Shown here: positions 25,219 to 32,726 of the stretch, piece by piece
How positions within the stretch are numbered: position 1 is the first letter of the stretch
Layout of the letters: the number at the start of each line of letters is the position of its first letter
Source of the DNA: Micromonospora chokoriensis
GTDB lineage: Bacteria > Actinomycetota > Actinomycetes > Mycobacteriales > Micromonosporaceae
Assembly (NCBI RefSeq): GCF_900091505.1
Contig: NZ_LT607409.1
Span: 4,712,001 to 4,776,000, forward strand
Direction of reading: 5' to 3'
Length of the DNA: 64,000 nt
Notes under the pieces: generated by a model
What the model saw: only the letters and a program-made list of their open reading frames with translations
Databases searched by the model: none
Told to the model about the DNA's origin: nothing
Position numbers and translations under genes: made by a program

Positions 25219-26043
25219 TCACCGATCGCGGTGGCGGCGGAGCATCCCGGCGGCCAGCGGCGCGGCGTCCAGGTCACCGGCGGCGAGCCGGGCGGCGAGG
25301 GTACGGCGTACCAGCCGGTCGGCCAGCGCCGGGGCGTGCCGGCCGACGGCCATCTCCAGGCGGCCACGGGCGGTGGTGGCCACGTCGCGGGGTGCCCGAC
25401 GGGCGGTGGCGGTACGCAGGATCGCCGCGACCACCCCCTGCACCGGCTCGGGGCGGGACACCCCGTGCAACGACAGTCCCGCCTCGGCGGTGCTGTCGTG
25501 GATCGGTGAGGCGACCATGCTCGGGTAGACGACGCTGACCCCGACGTGGGTGCCCACCTCGTGTCGCAGCGCGTCGGCGTACGCCACCAGGGCCCGCTTG
25601 CTCACCCCGTACGCGGCGGCGAGCGGCAGCGGCAGCACCGCCATCCGGCTGGCCACGAAGATGACCCGTCCGTGGGCGGTGACCAGCGGCGGCAGCGCGG
25701 CGGCGGTGGTCCGCCACGCGGCCAGCAGGTTGACCTCCAGTTGCCGGCGGACCACCTCGTCGGGGGGCAGCTCGGCCGGGGCGGGGCCACCCACCCCGGC
25801 GTTGTTGATCAGCAGGTCGAGCCCGTCGAGCTGGTCGACGGCGGCCCGCACCGCCGGTGCCACGGCGTCCGGGTCGGTCAGGTCGCAGCCGAGCACCGGC
25901 ACCGCGCCGTCGGGCTGAGGGTGCAGGTCGAGCCCCACCACCCGCGCGCCGGCGGCGGTCAACGCCGTACCGAGGTGTCGGCCGAAGGTGCCGCTCGCCC
26001 CGGTCACCAGCACCCGCCGGCCGACCAGCGACCGGGTCGTCAC
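25219..26043 (-). CDS. short-chain dehydrogenase/reductase
   Basis: A 274-residue classical SDR with the Rossmann motif VLVTGASGTFGRHLG, DVxxD-like CDLTDPDA, LLINNAGVGG and a catalytic site with FVASRM and AAYGVSKRAL (Ser, Tyr, Lys). It is likely NAD(P)-dependent oxidation or reduction of an alcohol/ketone. It begins GTG at 26043, overlapping the stop of the upstream flavin monooxygenase (GTGA), so the two are co-translated and probably act in sequence on one substrate. Confidence 0.92.
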   Translation of the reverse strand: MTTRSLVGRRVLVTGASGTFGRHLGTALTAAGARVVGLDLHPQPDGAVPVLGCDLTDPDAVAPAVRAAVDQLDGLDLLINNAGVGGPAPAELPPDEVVRRQLEVNLLAAWRTTAAALPPLVTAHGRVIFVASRMAVLPLPLAAAYGVSKRALVAYADALRHEVGTHVGVSVVYPSMVASPIHDSTAEAGLSLHGVSRPEPVQGVVAAILRTATARRAPRDVATTARGRLEMAVGRHAPALADRLVRRTLAARLAAGDLDAAPLAAGMLRRHRDR

Positions 26044-27374
26044 CGCCGGGCCCCGGCTGCGGCCCGCCGGGCTCCGGCCGCCAACTCGCGGGTCAGTTCG
26101 GCCAGGTAGACGTCGAAGTCCACGCGCATCGCCGGACGCCGCTGACCCCAACGGGCGGTCGCGGCCCGCAGGTCGGCCCGGCAGGCGGCCCGCTGTCGTT
26201 CCGGGTCGGGCAACGCGTACCGGCCGGCGAGGTGCGCGGCGACCAGCTTGGCCTGCGCCTCGACCAGCGGGAACGCCGATCCGGTGGACTGCACCAGCCC
26301 GACGAAGGTCAGCCCGGGGGCGTCGGGGTGGAACACGTGTCGGTACAACGGCAGGCTGTCCGGGCCGTCGCCGAGCAGCGCCGGGTCGAGGAACGGGACC
26401 ACCACCCGGTACCCGGTGCACCAGATGATCAGGTCGACGTTGTCGGTGCGGCCGTCGGTGAACTCGACCCGGTCACCGTCGATCGCGGCGACGCCGGGTC
26501 GCGCCTCGACGTCGCCGTGGGTCAGCCGGGACAGCAACCCGTCGGAGAGGGTCGGATGGTCCTGCAGGAAGCCGTGGCGCGGCGCGGGCAGCCCGTAGCG
26601 GGTGGGGTTACCGACGGTGGTGCTCAGCATCGTCTGGCTGATGCGTTGCCGCAGCCGCCACGGCAGGCGGCGGGCCAACGCCCCGTTGAGGGTGTCCGAC
26701 GGGCGGCCCAGCAGGTACTTGGGCACCACCCAGACGCCCCGGCGCAACGACAGCAACGTGCGGGTCGCGGTGTACGAGGCGTCCACGGCGATGTCCATCG
26801 CGGAGTTGCCGCCCCCGACGACGAGGACCCGCCGGCCGGTCAACTGCTCCGGACCCCGGTAGTCGTGGCTGTGCATCTGCTCGGCGGTGCAGGTGCCCGG
26901 GTACGACGGCTCGGGCAGCTTGGGCACCCGGTTGTGTCCGTTGGCGACGACCACGGCGTCGACGGTGACCTCGACCGGCGCGTCCGGCCCGCTCGCGGCC
27001 ACCGTCCAGGTGCCATCCGGGTTGCGGGTGACCCGCTCGACGGCGTGACGCAGCCGGATGTGCTCGCCCAACCCGAACCGGTCGACGTAGTCGGCCAGGT
27101 AGCCGGCGACCCGGGTGTGGTCGGGGTAGTCGGGCCAGTCGGTGGGCATCGGGTGGTCGGCGAACTGGGTGCGGCCCCGGCTGGTGTTCAGGTGCAACGT
27201 CCGGTACGCCGGTGAGTCGGGTGACCCGTACACCCAGAGGCCGCCGACCTGGTCGGTGGCCTCGAAGCAGACCACTGCCGCGCCGACGTCGCGCAGCGCC
27301 TTGACCGCGGCGAGCCCGGCCGCGCCGGCGCCGATCACCGCCACCTGAGGTGGTACGCCCATCGCCGCCCCCAT
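26040..27374 (-). CDS. flavin-containing monooxygenase
   Basis: A 444-residue FMO-like protein (440 if ATG 27362 is used; that start has GGGGGCGG ahead of it). The FAD motif is VAVIGAGAAGLAAVKAL, with an FMO-type fingerprint YPGTCTAEQMHSHDYRG, the NADP motif VLVVGGGNSAMDIAVDA, and a LIIWCTGYR segment. It would oxygenate a nucleophile or act as a Baeyer-Villiger enzyme. It leads an operon with the SDR. The promoter carries an operator (27378-27397) that is also present at the TetR/transporter promoter. Confidence 0.92.
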   Translation of the reverse strand: MGAAMGVPPQVAVIGAGAAGLAAVKALRDVGAAVVCFEATDQVGGLWVYGSPDSPAYRTLHLNTSRGRTQFADHPMPTDWPDYPDHTRVAGYLADYVDRFGLGEHIRLRHAVERVTRNPDGTWTVAASGPDAPVEVTVDAVVVANGHNRVPKLPEPSYPGTCTAEQMHSHDYRGPEQLTGRRVLVVGGGNSAMDIAVDASYTATRTLLSLRRGVWVVPKYLLGRPSDTLNGALARRLPWRLRQRISQTMLSTTVGNPTRYGLPAPRHGFLQDHPTLSDGLLSRLTHGDVEARPGVAAIDGDRVEFTDGRTDNVDLIIWCTGYRVVVPFLDPALLGDGPDSLPLYRHVFHPDAPGLTFVGLVQSTGSAFPLVEAQAKLVAAHLAGRYALPDPERQRAACRADLRAATARWGQRRPAMRVDFDVYLAELTRELAAGARRAAAGARR

Positions 27375-27377
27375 CTA

Positions 27378-27397
27378 AATCCAACGTCCGATGGATA
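27378..27397. promoter_or_regulatory. TetR-type operator, copy 1
   Basis: AATCCA-N8-TGGATA (AATCCAACGTCCGATGGATA) lies immediately upstream of the monooxygenase start, overlapping its promoter. It matches the site at 28088-28107 in both half-sites and spacing, apart from the last base. The shared site implies regulation by the TetR protein encoded between them. Confidence 0.75.
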
Positions 27398-27419
27398 ATC
27401 GTCGTCGGGCGGCGACCCG

Positions 27420-28067
27420 TCAAGACCTCGACGGTCCGTACAACCCGTCGAGCAGACGGTGCACGAACGCCCGGAACTCGCGCCGCTCCCGTGCCCCCGG
27501 CGCGCCCGCCGCCAACGCCACCACGTGACCGTGGGTCGCCCACACCAGGCTGCGTACGGTGATGTGCGGGGTCGGCTCCGCCAGCGCGCCGGCCGCCGCC
27601 GCGGCGCCGAGCAGCTCGGCCACCAGCCGGTACAACGGGTCGGCGTAGCGCTGGTCCAACTCGGCGTGCCGCTGCGGCTCCAACCAGCGGCGCAGCCACA
27701 GCGCGGTGGTCTCCGGGCGGTCCTCCAGGAAGTCGACGAAGACGTCGACCAGCTCGTGCAGGGCCCGCCGCGCCGCGTCCGGCCCCGCGTCGAGAGCGGC
27801 ACGGGCCTGCTCGGCGGCTGCGGTGAGGACCTCCCGCTCGGCGGCGAAGACGCGGGCGAAGCAGGCGTCGTAGAGCGCCGCCTTCGTACCCGTGTGGTGC
27901 GCGACGGTGGCGACGTCGACCCCGGCGGCGGCGGCGACCTCCCGCAGCCCGACGGCGTCGAAGCCACGCTCGGCGAACAGCGCGGTCGCGGCGGTGAGCA
28001 CCACCTCGCGGGTCGGCCGGGTCTCGTCGCGTCGCGGGCGACCCGGACGGCGTCGGGGCATGGTCAT
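27420..28067 (-). CDS. TetR-family transcriptional regulator
   Basis: A 215-residue TetR with a basic N terminus (MTMPRRRPGRPRRDETR) and an HTH at about residues 20-65 (EVVLTAATALFAERGFDAVGLREVAAAAGVDVATVAHHTGTKAALYDACF). The C-terminal ligand domain has the helical DPLYRLVAELLGAAAAAGAL and ends near FVHRLLDGLYGPSRS. The start could also be 28061 or 28076. It is divergent from the transporter gene and follows the FMO/SDR operon on the same strand. It likely represses both. Confidence 0.9.
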   Translation of the reverse strand: MTMPRRRPGRPRRDETRPTREVVLTAATALFAERGFDAVGLREVAAAAGVDVATVAHHTGTKAALYDACFARVFAAEREVLTAAAEQARAALDAGPDAARRALHELVDVFVDFLEDRPETTALWLRRWLEPQRHAELDQRYADPLYRLVAELLGAAAAAGALAEPTPHITVRSLVWATHGHVVALAAGAPGARERREFRAFVHRLLDGLYGPSRS

Positions 28068-28087
28068 GACCGCCATTCTGCCCCTAG

Positions 28088-28107
28088 AATCCAGCAACCG
28101 TTGGATT
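28088..28107. promoter_or_regulatory. TetR-type operator, copy 2
   Basis: AATCCA-N8-TGGATT (AATCCAGCAACCGTTGGATT) is a palindrome about 20 bp upstream of both the TetR start (28067) and the transporter start (28125). It is the same motif as at 27378-27397. It is well placed to repress both divergent genes. Confidence 0.78.
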
Positions 28108-28124
28108 GCGGAGAGGACGCGGCG

Positions 28125-29477
28125 ATGACCGGGCTCGACGGGCGGCCCGCGGCCGCCACCGACGCGACGCTCCCCCGTGGCCCCCTGGCGGGCTTCGCGG
28201 CCGGCTCACTCGGCATGGGTGTCTGGGTGACGGTGCCCGGCCTGCTGCTGCTGTACTTCCTCACCGACGTGCTGGCCGTCGACCCGTGGCTGGCCGGCAT
28301 CGCGCTGCTGCTGCCGAAGATCGCCGACGTGCTGCTGCACCCGTGGGTGGGTCACCGCGCCGACGTCGAGCAGACCCGCCGCGGCGACCGGCGACGCCTG
28401 CTGCTGGTCGGCTGCGCCCTGCCGCTCGCGTTCGCCGCGCTGTTCGCGGTGCCCGGCGGCCTGACCGGCGCGCCGGCGGCCGCGTGGGTGGCGGTGTTCT
28501 TCGTCGTCGGCAACCTGCTCTTCGCCGCCTACCAGGTCCCCTACCTGGCCACCCCGGCCGACCTGCGCATCGGCTACGACGAACGCACCCGGCTGATGGC
28601 GTTCCGGATGGTCGTGCTGACCCTGGGCATCCTGGTGTCCGGCCTGCTCGCGCCGCTGCTCACCGGCGGCGACGCCGCGACCCGCTCCGGCTACCAGCGG
28701 ATGGGCCTGGTCCTCGCCGTCGGGATGCTGGTGGCCATGTCCGTCGGCGTCGCCGGCATCGCCCGGCTGCGCGGGTCGGCGGCGGATCCCGCCCCGGCGG
28801 GGCACGGCGGGTGGCGGGCGCTGCGCACCGCGCTGCGCGACCGGCAGTTCCGCTGGCTCGTCGCCGCCTACCTGGCGATGTCCACCACCACTCACCTGGT
28901 GCTCGCCGGGGTGCCCTACTACGCCGAGTACGAACTGCGGGCCACCGGCCTGACCACGGTGCTGGTGGCCGCGTTCGTCGCACCGGCGCTGCTGGTCACC
29001 CCGGCCTGGCTGATGGTGGCCCGCCGCGTCGGCAAGCAACGGGCGTTGCTCGGCGCGCAGGGCGCCTTCGCCCTCGGGTCGCTGGTGCTGGCGGTGGGCA
29101 GACCGGCCGGCCTGCCGGTGCTGATCGGCGCGGTGGCGGTGCTCGGCGTGGCCTTCGCCGGCATGCAACTGCTGCCGTTCTCGATGCTGCCCGACGTCAT
29201 CCGCGCGGCCCCCGCCACCACCGGCGCCGGCACGTACACCGGGGTGTGGACGGCCACCGAGGCCACCGGCGCGGCCCTCGGTCCGTACGCGTACGCCCTG
29301 TGCCTGACCGTCGGTGGTTTCGTGGCCTCGACGGCCGGTGAGTCGCCGGTGCAGCCGGACACGGCGCTCGCCGCGGTCCGCTACGGCTTCGGACTGCTGC
29401 CGGCGGCAGCGATGCTCGCGGCGGTGCTGCTGCAACGCCGCTACACCCTGGACGCCACCGCCCGGACGACGACCTGA
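28125..29477 (+). CDS. GPH/MFS_2-family sodium- or proton-coupled transporter
   Basis: A 450-residue protein with 12 helices. The glycoside-pentoside-hexuronide cation symporter signature is present: LTDVLAVDPWLAGIALLLPKIADVLLHPWVGHRADVEQTRRGDRRR, and AAYQVPYLATPADLRIGYDERTRLMAFRM between helices. Some members carry lipids rather than sugars. It starts ATG at 28125 after GAGAGGACG. It probably imports the compound handled by the FMO/SDR pair, since both promoters carry the same operator. Confidence 0.86.
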   Translation: MTGLDGRPAAATDATLPRGPLAGFAAGSLGMGVWVTVPGLLLLYFLTDVLAVDPWLAGIALLLPKIADVLLHPWVGHRADVEQTRRGDRRRLLLVGCALPLAFAALFAVPGGLTGAPAAAWVAVFFVVGNLLFAAYQVPYLATPADLRIGYDERTRLMAFRMVVLTLGILVSGLLAPLLTGGDAATRSGYQRMGLVLAVGMLVAMSVGVAGIARLRGSAADPAPAGHGGWRALRTALRDRQFRWLVAAYLAMSTTTHLVLAGVPYYAEYELRATGLTTVLVAAFVAPALLVTPAWLMVARRVGKQRALLGAQGAFALGSLVLAVGRPAGLPVLIGAVAVLGVAFAGMQLLPFSMLPDVIRAAPATTGAGTYTGVWTATEATGAALGPYAYALCLTVGGFVASTAGESPVQPDTALAAVRYGFGLLPAAAMLAAVLLQRRYTLDATARTTT

Positions 29478-29503
29478 ACGGCCGGCACTAGACTTCGCCC
29501 TCG

Positions 29504-30661
29504 ATGGACGCCCAGCCCAGCACCACCGAGACCCGTCCGTGTGCCCACTGTGGAGCGCCGGTGGCGCAGCGTGTCGGCGCGGGCCGGCCGTTTCGCTACT
29601 GCCGGGACAACGACGGCGCCTGCCAGCGCGCCTCCCGCAACAGCCGGATGCGCCACCGCAACGCCCCCGGCCTGCCCGGGCAGGTGGCCCGCACCTGGGA
29701 GGCGGTGGAGCGCCTCGACCAGATCGTCGAGACGTTGACCGAGTCGCTGCACGCCGAGTTGTCGCCGGTGGGTGTGCAGCGGCAACTCGCGCAGGCCCGC
29801 GCGGAGGCCGCCGCCGAGGTGGCGGCGGCGCAGACCGAACGTGACGAGGCCCGCGACGACGCCGAGGCCGCGGCGGCCGACGCCGCACGGGCCCGCGAGC
29901 AGGCCCGCGTCGCGCGCGCCGAGGCCGACGACGCCCGGCAGGACGCCGAGCAGGCCGGGCGGCGGGCCACCGCGGCCGACGAACGCGCCCGGCACGCCGA
30001 GGCCGCCCGCGACCAGGCACGCCACGACGTCAGCGCCGCCGAGGCGTTGCGCGCCCAGGCCGAACGTGACCGGGACCAGGCCCGCGTCGAGGTGCGCGAC
30101 CTGCGGGCCGAACGGGACACCGAGCGGCAACGGGTGACCGACCTGACCGTGGAACGCGACGCGGCGCGCGCCGACGCCGAACGGGCCACCCGGGCCGCCG
30201 CCGAGGCGACCGAGCGGGCCGGGCGGTGGCAGGCCGAGGTGCAGGACGTACGGCGGCAGATCGAGCAGGCCCGCGCCGACGCCGCGCGGACCCGCGCCGA
30301 GGCCGCCGACGCCGCCCGCGCCCGCGAGCAGGCCGACCGGGCCCGCGACCGCGCGCAGGTCGCGGCCCAGCAGGCCGACGACGCCCGGCAGGAGGCCGCC
30401 GAACTCGCGGCGCGGCTGCGCGCGGAACTGGCCGCGACCGCCGCCCACCGCGACACCCTCACCGCCGAGCTGGCCGCGGCCCGGCAGGCCACGGCCACCG
30501 CCGAGGGCCAGGTCACCGCCCTGACGGTACGACTCGACGCCGCCGAGACCGACCGGGACGCGGCCCAGCGGCGGGTGGCGCAGCTCGGTGACCAGGTCAG
30601 CGACCTGGCGTTGGCGTTGGCCCGGTTGGGTCCGACGCCGACGGGCGGGGCGGACACCTGA
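29504..30661 (+). CDS. zinc-finger plus long coiled-coil protein, unknown function
   Basis: A 385-residue protein. The N terminus has four cysteines in a C13-x2-C16-x16-C33-x6-C40 pattern (PCAHCGAPV...YCRDNDGAC), a likely zinc finger with basic residues after it. Residues about 65-370 are almost entirely Ala/Arg/Glu/Asp heptads with no breaks, a predicted coiled coil some 300 residues long. It resembles KfrA-like or SMC-like DNA-associated filament proteins only in architecture. It has its own promoter and lies upstream of rbpA. Confidence 0.75.
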   Translation: MDAQPSTTETRPCAHCGAPVAQRVGAGRPFRYCRDNDGACQRASRNSRMRHRNAPGLPGQVARTWEAVERLDQIVETLTESLHAELSPVGVQRQLAQARAEAAAEVAAAQTERDEARDDAEAAAADAARAREQARVARAEADDARQDAEQAGRRATAADERARHAEAARDQARHDVSAAEALRAQAERDRDQARVEVRDLRAERDTERQRVTDLTVERDAARADAERATRAAAEATERAGRWQAEVQDVRRQIEQARADAARTRAEAADAARAREQADRARDRAQVAAQQADDARQEAAELAARLRAELAATAAHRDTLTAELAAARQATATAEGQVTALTVRLDAAETDRDAAQRRVAQLGDQVSDLALALARLGPTPTGGADT

Positions 30662-30822
30662 ACGGGACGGCGCAACCTTCGCCGCGTCCGGGCGGTTAAC
30701 ATCCCCGGTGGCAGCGGACACACCGCCGTCGCGACCCCGCCCGGGGATCACCTGGCCGGCTGACCGCCCGGGCCGGTTACCCTTGGTCCCGGTCCGACCG
30801 TGGACGCCTCACGCCCCCGGGC

Positions 30823-30850
30823 GGGAATGGCTCGACGGGAACACACAGTT
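30823..30850 (+). promoter_or_regulatory. sigma-R (SigR/SigH)-type promoter of rbpA
   Basis: GGGAAT (30823-30828) is followed after 19 nt by GTT (30848-30850), the GGAAT-N18/19-GTT pattern of the thiol-oxidative-stress sigma factor SigR in actinomycetes. It lies 42 bp upstream of the rbpA start. rbpA is a known SigR target in Streptomyces, so this placement is expected. Confidence 0.75.
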
Positions 30851-30891
30851 ACACCCAGAAGACCAGCACCACGAACGAGGGGAAGTCGATC

Positions 30892-31233
30892 ATGGGCGAG
30901 CGTATGCTGCGCGGAAGCCGCCTTGGCGCGGTGAGCTACGAATCCGACCGCAACACGGAGCTCGCGCCGCGTCAGACCCGCGAGTACCTCTGCGCCAAGG
31001 GCCACCAGTTCGAGGTGCCGTTCGCCGTCGACGCCGAGGTCCCGACGACCTGGGAATGCAAGTTCGACGGCAGCGTCGCCCGACTCGTCGACGGCAGCGA
31101 GCCGGAGCAGAAGAAGGCCAAGCCGCCGCGTACCCACTGGGACATGCTGCTGGAGCGGCGTTCGATCGCCGAGCTCGAGGACATCCTCGAGGAGCGCCTG
31201 CAGGAGGTCCGGACCCGTCGCGGCCGCGCCTGA
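30892..31233 (+). CDS. rbpA: RNA polymerase-binding protein RbpA
   Basis: A 113-residue RbpA. It has the N-terminal MGERMLRGSRLGAVSYESDRN, the zinc core EYLCAKGHQFEVPF and WECKFDG (ligands C34, H38, C56), the basic linker (QKKAKPPRTHWDMLLERRS) and the C-terminal sigma-interacting helix AELEDILEERLQEVRTRRG. RbpA stabilises open complexes with the housekeeping sigma factor and is confined to actinobacteria. The start follows GAGGGGAAG. A SigR-type promoter precedes it and a strong hairpin follows it. Confidence 0.98.
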   Translation: MGERMLRGSRLGAVSYESDRNTELAPRQTREYLCAKGHQFEVPFAVDAEVPTTWECKFDGSVARLVDGSEPEQKKAKPPRTHWDMLLERRSIAELEDILEERLQEVRTRRGRA

Positions 31234-31248
31234 GCTGCACGACGTACG

Positions 31249-31287
31249 ACGACGCCGCCCCCGGGGTTACCCCGGGGGCGGCGTCGT
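31249..31287. terminator. 18-bp stem-loop terminator
   Basis: ACGACGCCGCCCCCGGGG (31249-31266) pairs perfectly with 31270-31287 across a 3-nt TTA loop, followed by TTTC. It lies between the convergent rbpA and fxsA genes and likely terminates both. Confidence 0.85.
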
Positions 31288-31296
31288 TTCGCGTAC

Positions 31297-31815
31297 TCAG
31301 TGGCGGCCGGGCTCCACGATCTCGCCCTCGATCGCCCGACCGCCGTCGACCACCACCGGTTGCTCCGGTCGGGGGGTCGGTTGCGGCGCACCCTGGCGCA
31401 CCCGCACCGTCCGGGGGCCGAACAGGTCACCGGCGACCATCGACGACACCCGCCGCTCGGTGGCACGGCGCACCCCGGCGCGGGCCAGTCGCCGCACCGG
31501 CGGCACCAGCAGCAGCAACCCGGCCAGCCCGCTGACCAGACCGGGCACCGCGAGCAGCAACGCCCCGGCCAACCCGACGAGCCCGTCGGTCACCTGCCCA
31601 CCCGGTGGTTGCCCGGCCGCCGCGGCGGACCGGAACCCCCGCCAGGCGCGCATGCCCTCCCGGCGCAGCAGCACCAACCCCAGCAGGGACGCCGCGAAGA
31701 CCAGCAGCACGGCCACCCCGAACCCCAGCGCCCGCCCCACACCGACGAACACCGCCAGTTCCACCACCACCGCCAGCAACAGGGCCAACGGCACGAACCT
31801 CAGTCCTCGGCGCAT
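31297..31815 (-). CDS. fxsA: FxsA family membrane protein
   Basis: A 172-residue membrane protein. The first helices (FVPLALLLAVVVELAVFVGVGRALG and GVAVLLVFAASLLGLVLLRREG) are separated by a short turn, and a further hydrophobic region (LAGALLLAVPGLVSGLAGLLLLVPPVRRLAR) follows. This is the FxsA (suppressor of F exclusion) fold. The C terminus is cytoplasmic and Pro-rich. Its physiological role is unknown. It lies in the conserved rbpA/ppm1 neighbourhood of actinobacteria. Confidence 0.92.
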   Translation of the reverse strand: MRRGLRFVPLALLLAVVVELAVFVGVGRALGFGVAVLLVFAASLLGLVLLRREGMRAWRGFRSAAAAGQPPGGQVTDGLVGLAGALLLAVPGLVSGLAGLLLLVPPVRRLARAGVRRATERRVSSMVAGDLFGPRTVRVRQGAPQPTPRPEQPVVVDGGRAIEGEIVEPGRH

Positions 31816-31882
31816 CTCACCTCATCGCCATTCCCGCGACACCATGGGCGTGTCCCGCCCATCCAGCATGACACGACCTCGC

Positions 31883-32692
31883 TCACGGCCACCGCGCCTG
31901 ACCGGTGGCCGTGCCGTGCAGGCCACGGCGTACCGCCTGACGGCGGTCGCGCACACCCCAGGCGGTGATCCGCCACAGCGCCTCGGCCACGATCTTCGGA
32001 CTCATCTTGCTGTCCCCGCGTTCCCGCTCGGCGAACGTGATCGGCACCTCCACGATCCGCACCCCGGCCCGGTGCGCCAGGCGGGACAGCTCCACCTGGA
32101 ACGAGTACCCCTGCGAGGTCACCGACCCCAGGTCGATGGCGTCCAACGCGCTGATCCGGTACACCCGGTAACCGCCGGTGGCGTCCGAGACCGGCATCCC
32201 CAGCGCCAGGCGCGCGTACAGGTTGCCGCCGCGCGACAGCAGCAGCCGCCGCAGCGGCCAGTTGACCACGCGGGCGCCGCTGGTCCACCGTGACCCGATC
32301 ACCACGTCGGCGTCGCGGGCGGCGTCCAGCAGCGCCGGCAGGTCCTCCGGGGCGTGGGAGCCGTCGGCGTCCATCTCCACGACCGCCTGGTACCCGCGTT
32401 CCCGGGCCCACCCGAACCCGGCCAGGTACGCCGCGCCGAGGCCCTCCTTGCCGTGACGGTGCAACACCTGCACGTGGGTGTCGCCGTCGGCGAGGGCGTC
32501 GGCGATCGCGCCGGTGCCGTCGGGGCTGTTGTCGTCGGCGATGAGGATCCGCACCGCCGGGGCGGCGCGCCGGACCCGGCCCACGATCGCGGCGATGTTG
32601 TCGGCCTCGTTGTAGGTGGGGATCACCACCAGCACCCGGCCCACTCCGGGCACCTCGTCCGGGCGTCGGATCGTATCGGTCGCCTGGATCAC
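31883..32692 (-). CDS. ppm1: polyprenol monophosphomannose synthase
   Basis: A 269-residue GT2 enzyme. It has VLVVIPTYNEADNIAAIV, the metal/nucleotide motif DDNSPDGTG, EMDADGSHAPEDLP (DxD), and SRGGNLYARLALGMPVSDATGGYRVY. It transfers mannose from GDP-mannose to a polyprenyl phosphate, giving the donor for protein O-mannosylation and lipoglycans. It starts GTG at 32692 after GGAGCGGAGGAACC. In mycobacteria Ppm1 is fused to or partnered with Lnt. Here lnt is the gene directly upstream. Confidence 0.94.
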   Translation of the reverse strand: MIQATDTIRRPDEVPGVGRVLVVIPTYNEADNIAAIVGRVRRAAPAVRILIADDNSPDGTGAIADALADGDTHVQVLHRHGKEGLGAAYLAGFGWARERGYQAVVEMDADGSHAPEDLPALLDAARDADVVIGSRWTSGARVVNWPLRRLLLSRGGNLYARLALGMPVSDATGGYRVYRISALDAIDLGSVTSQGYSFQVELSRLAHRAGVRIVEVPITFAERERGDSKMSPKIVAEALWRITAWGVRDRRQAVRRGLHGTATGQARWP

Positions 32693-32726
32693 GGTTCCTC
32701 CGCTCCCGCCGGCGTACCGGCTGTTG

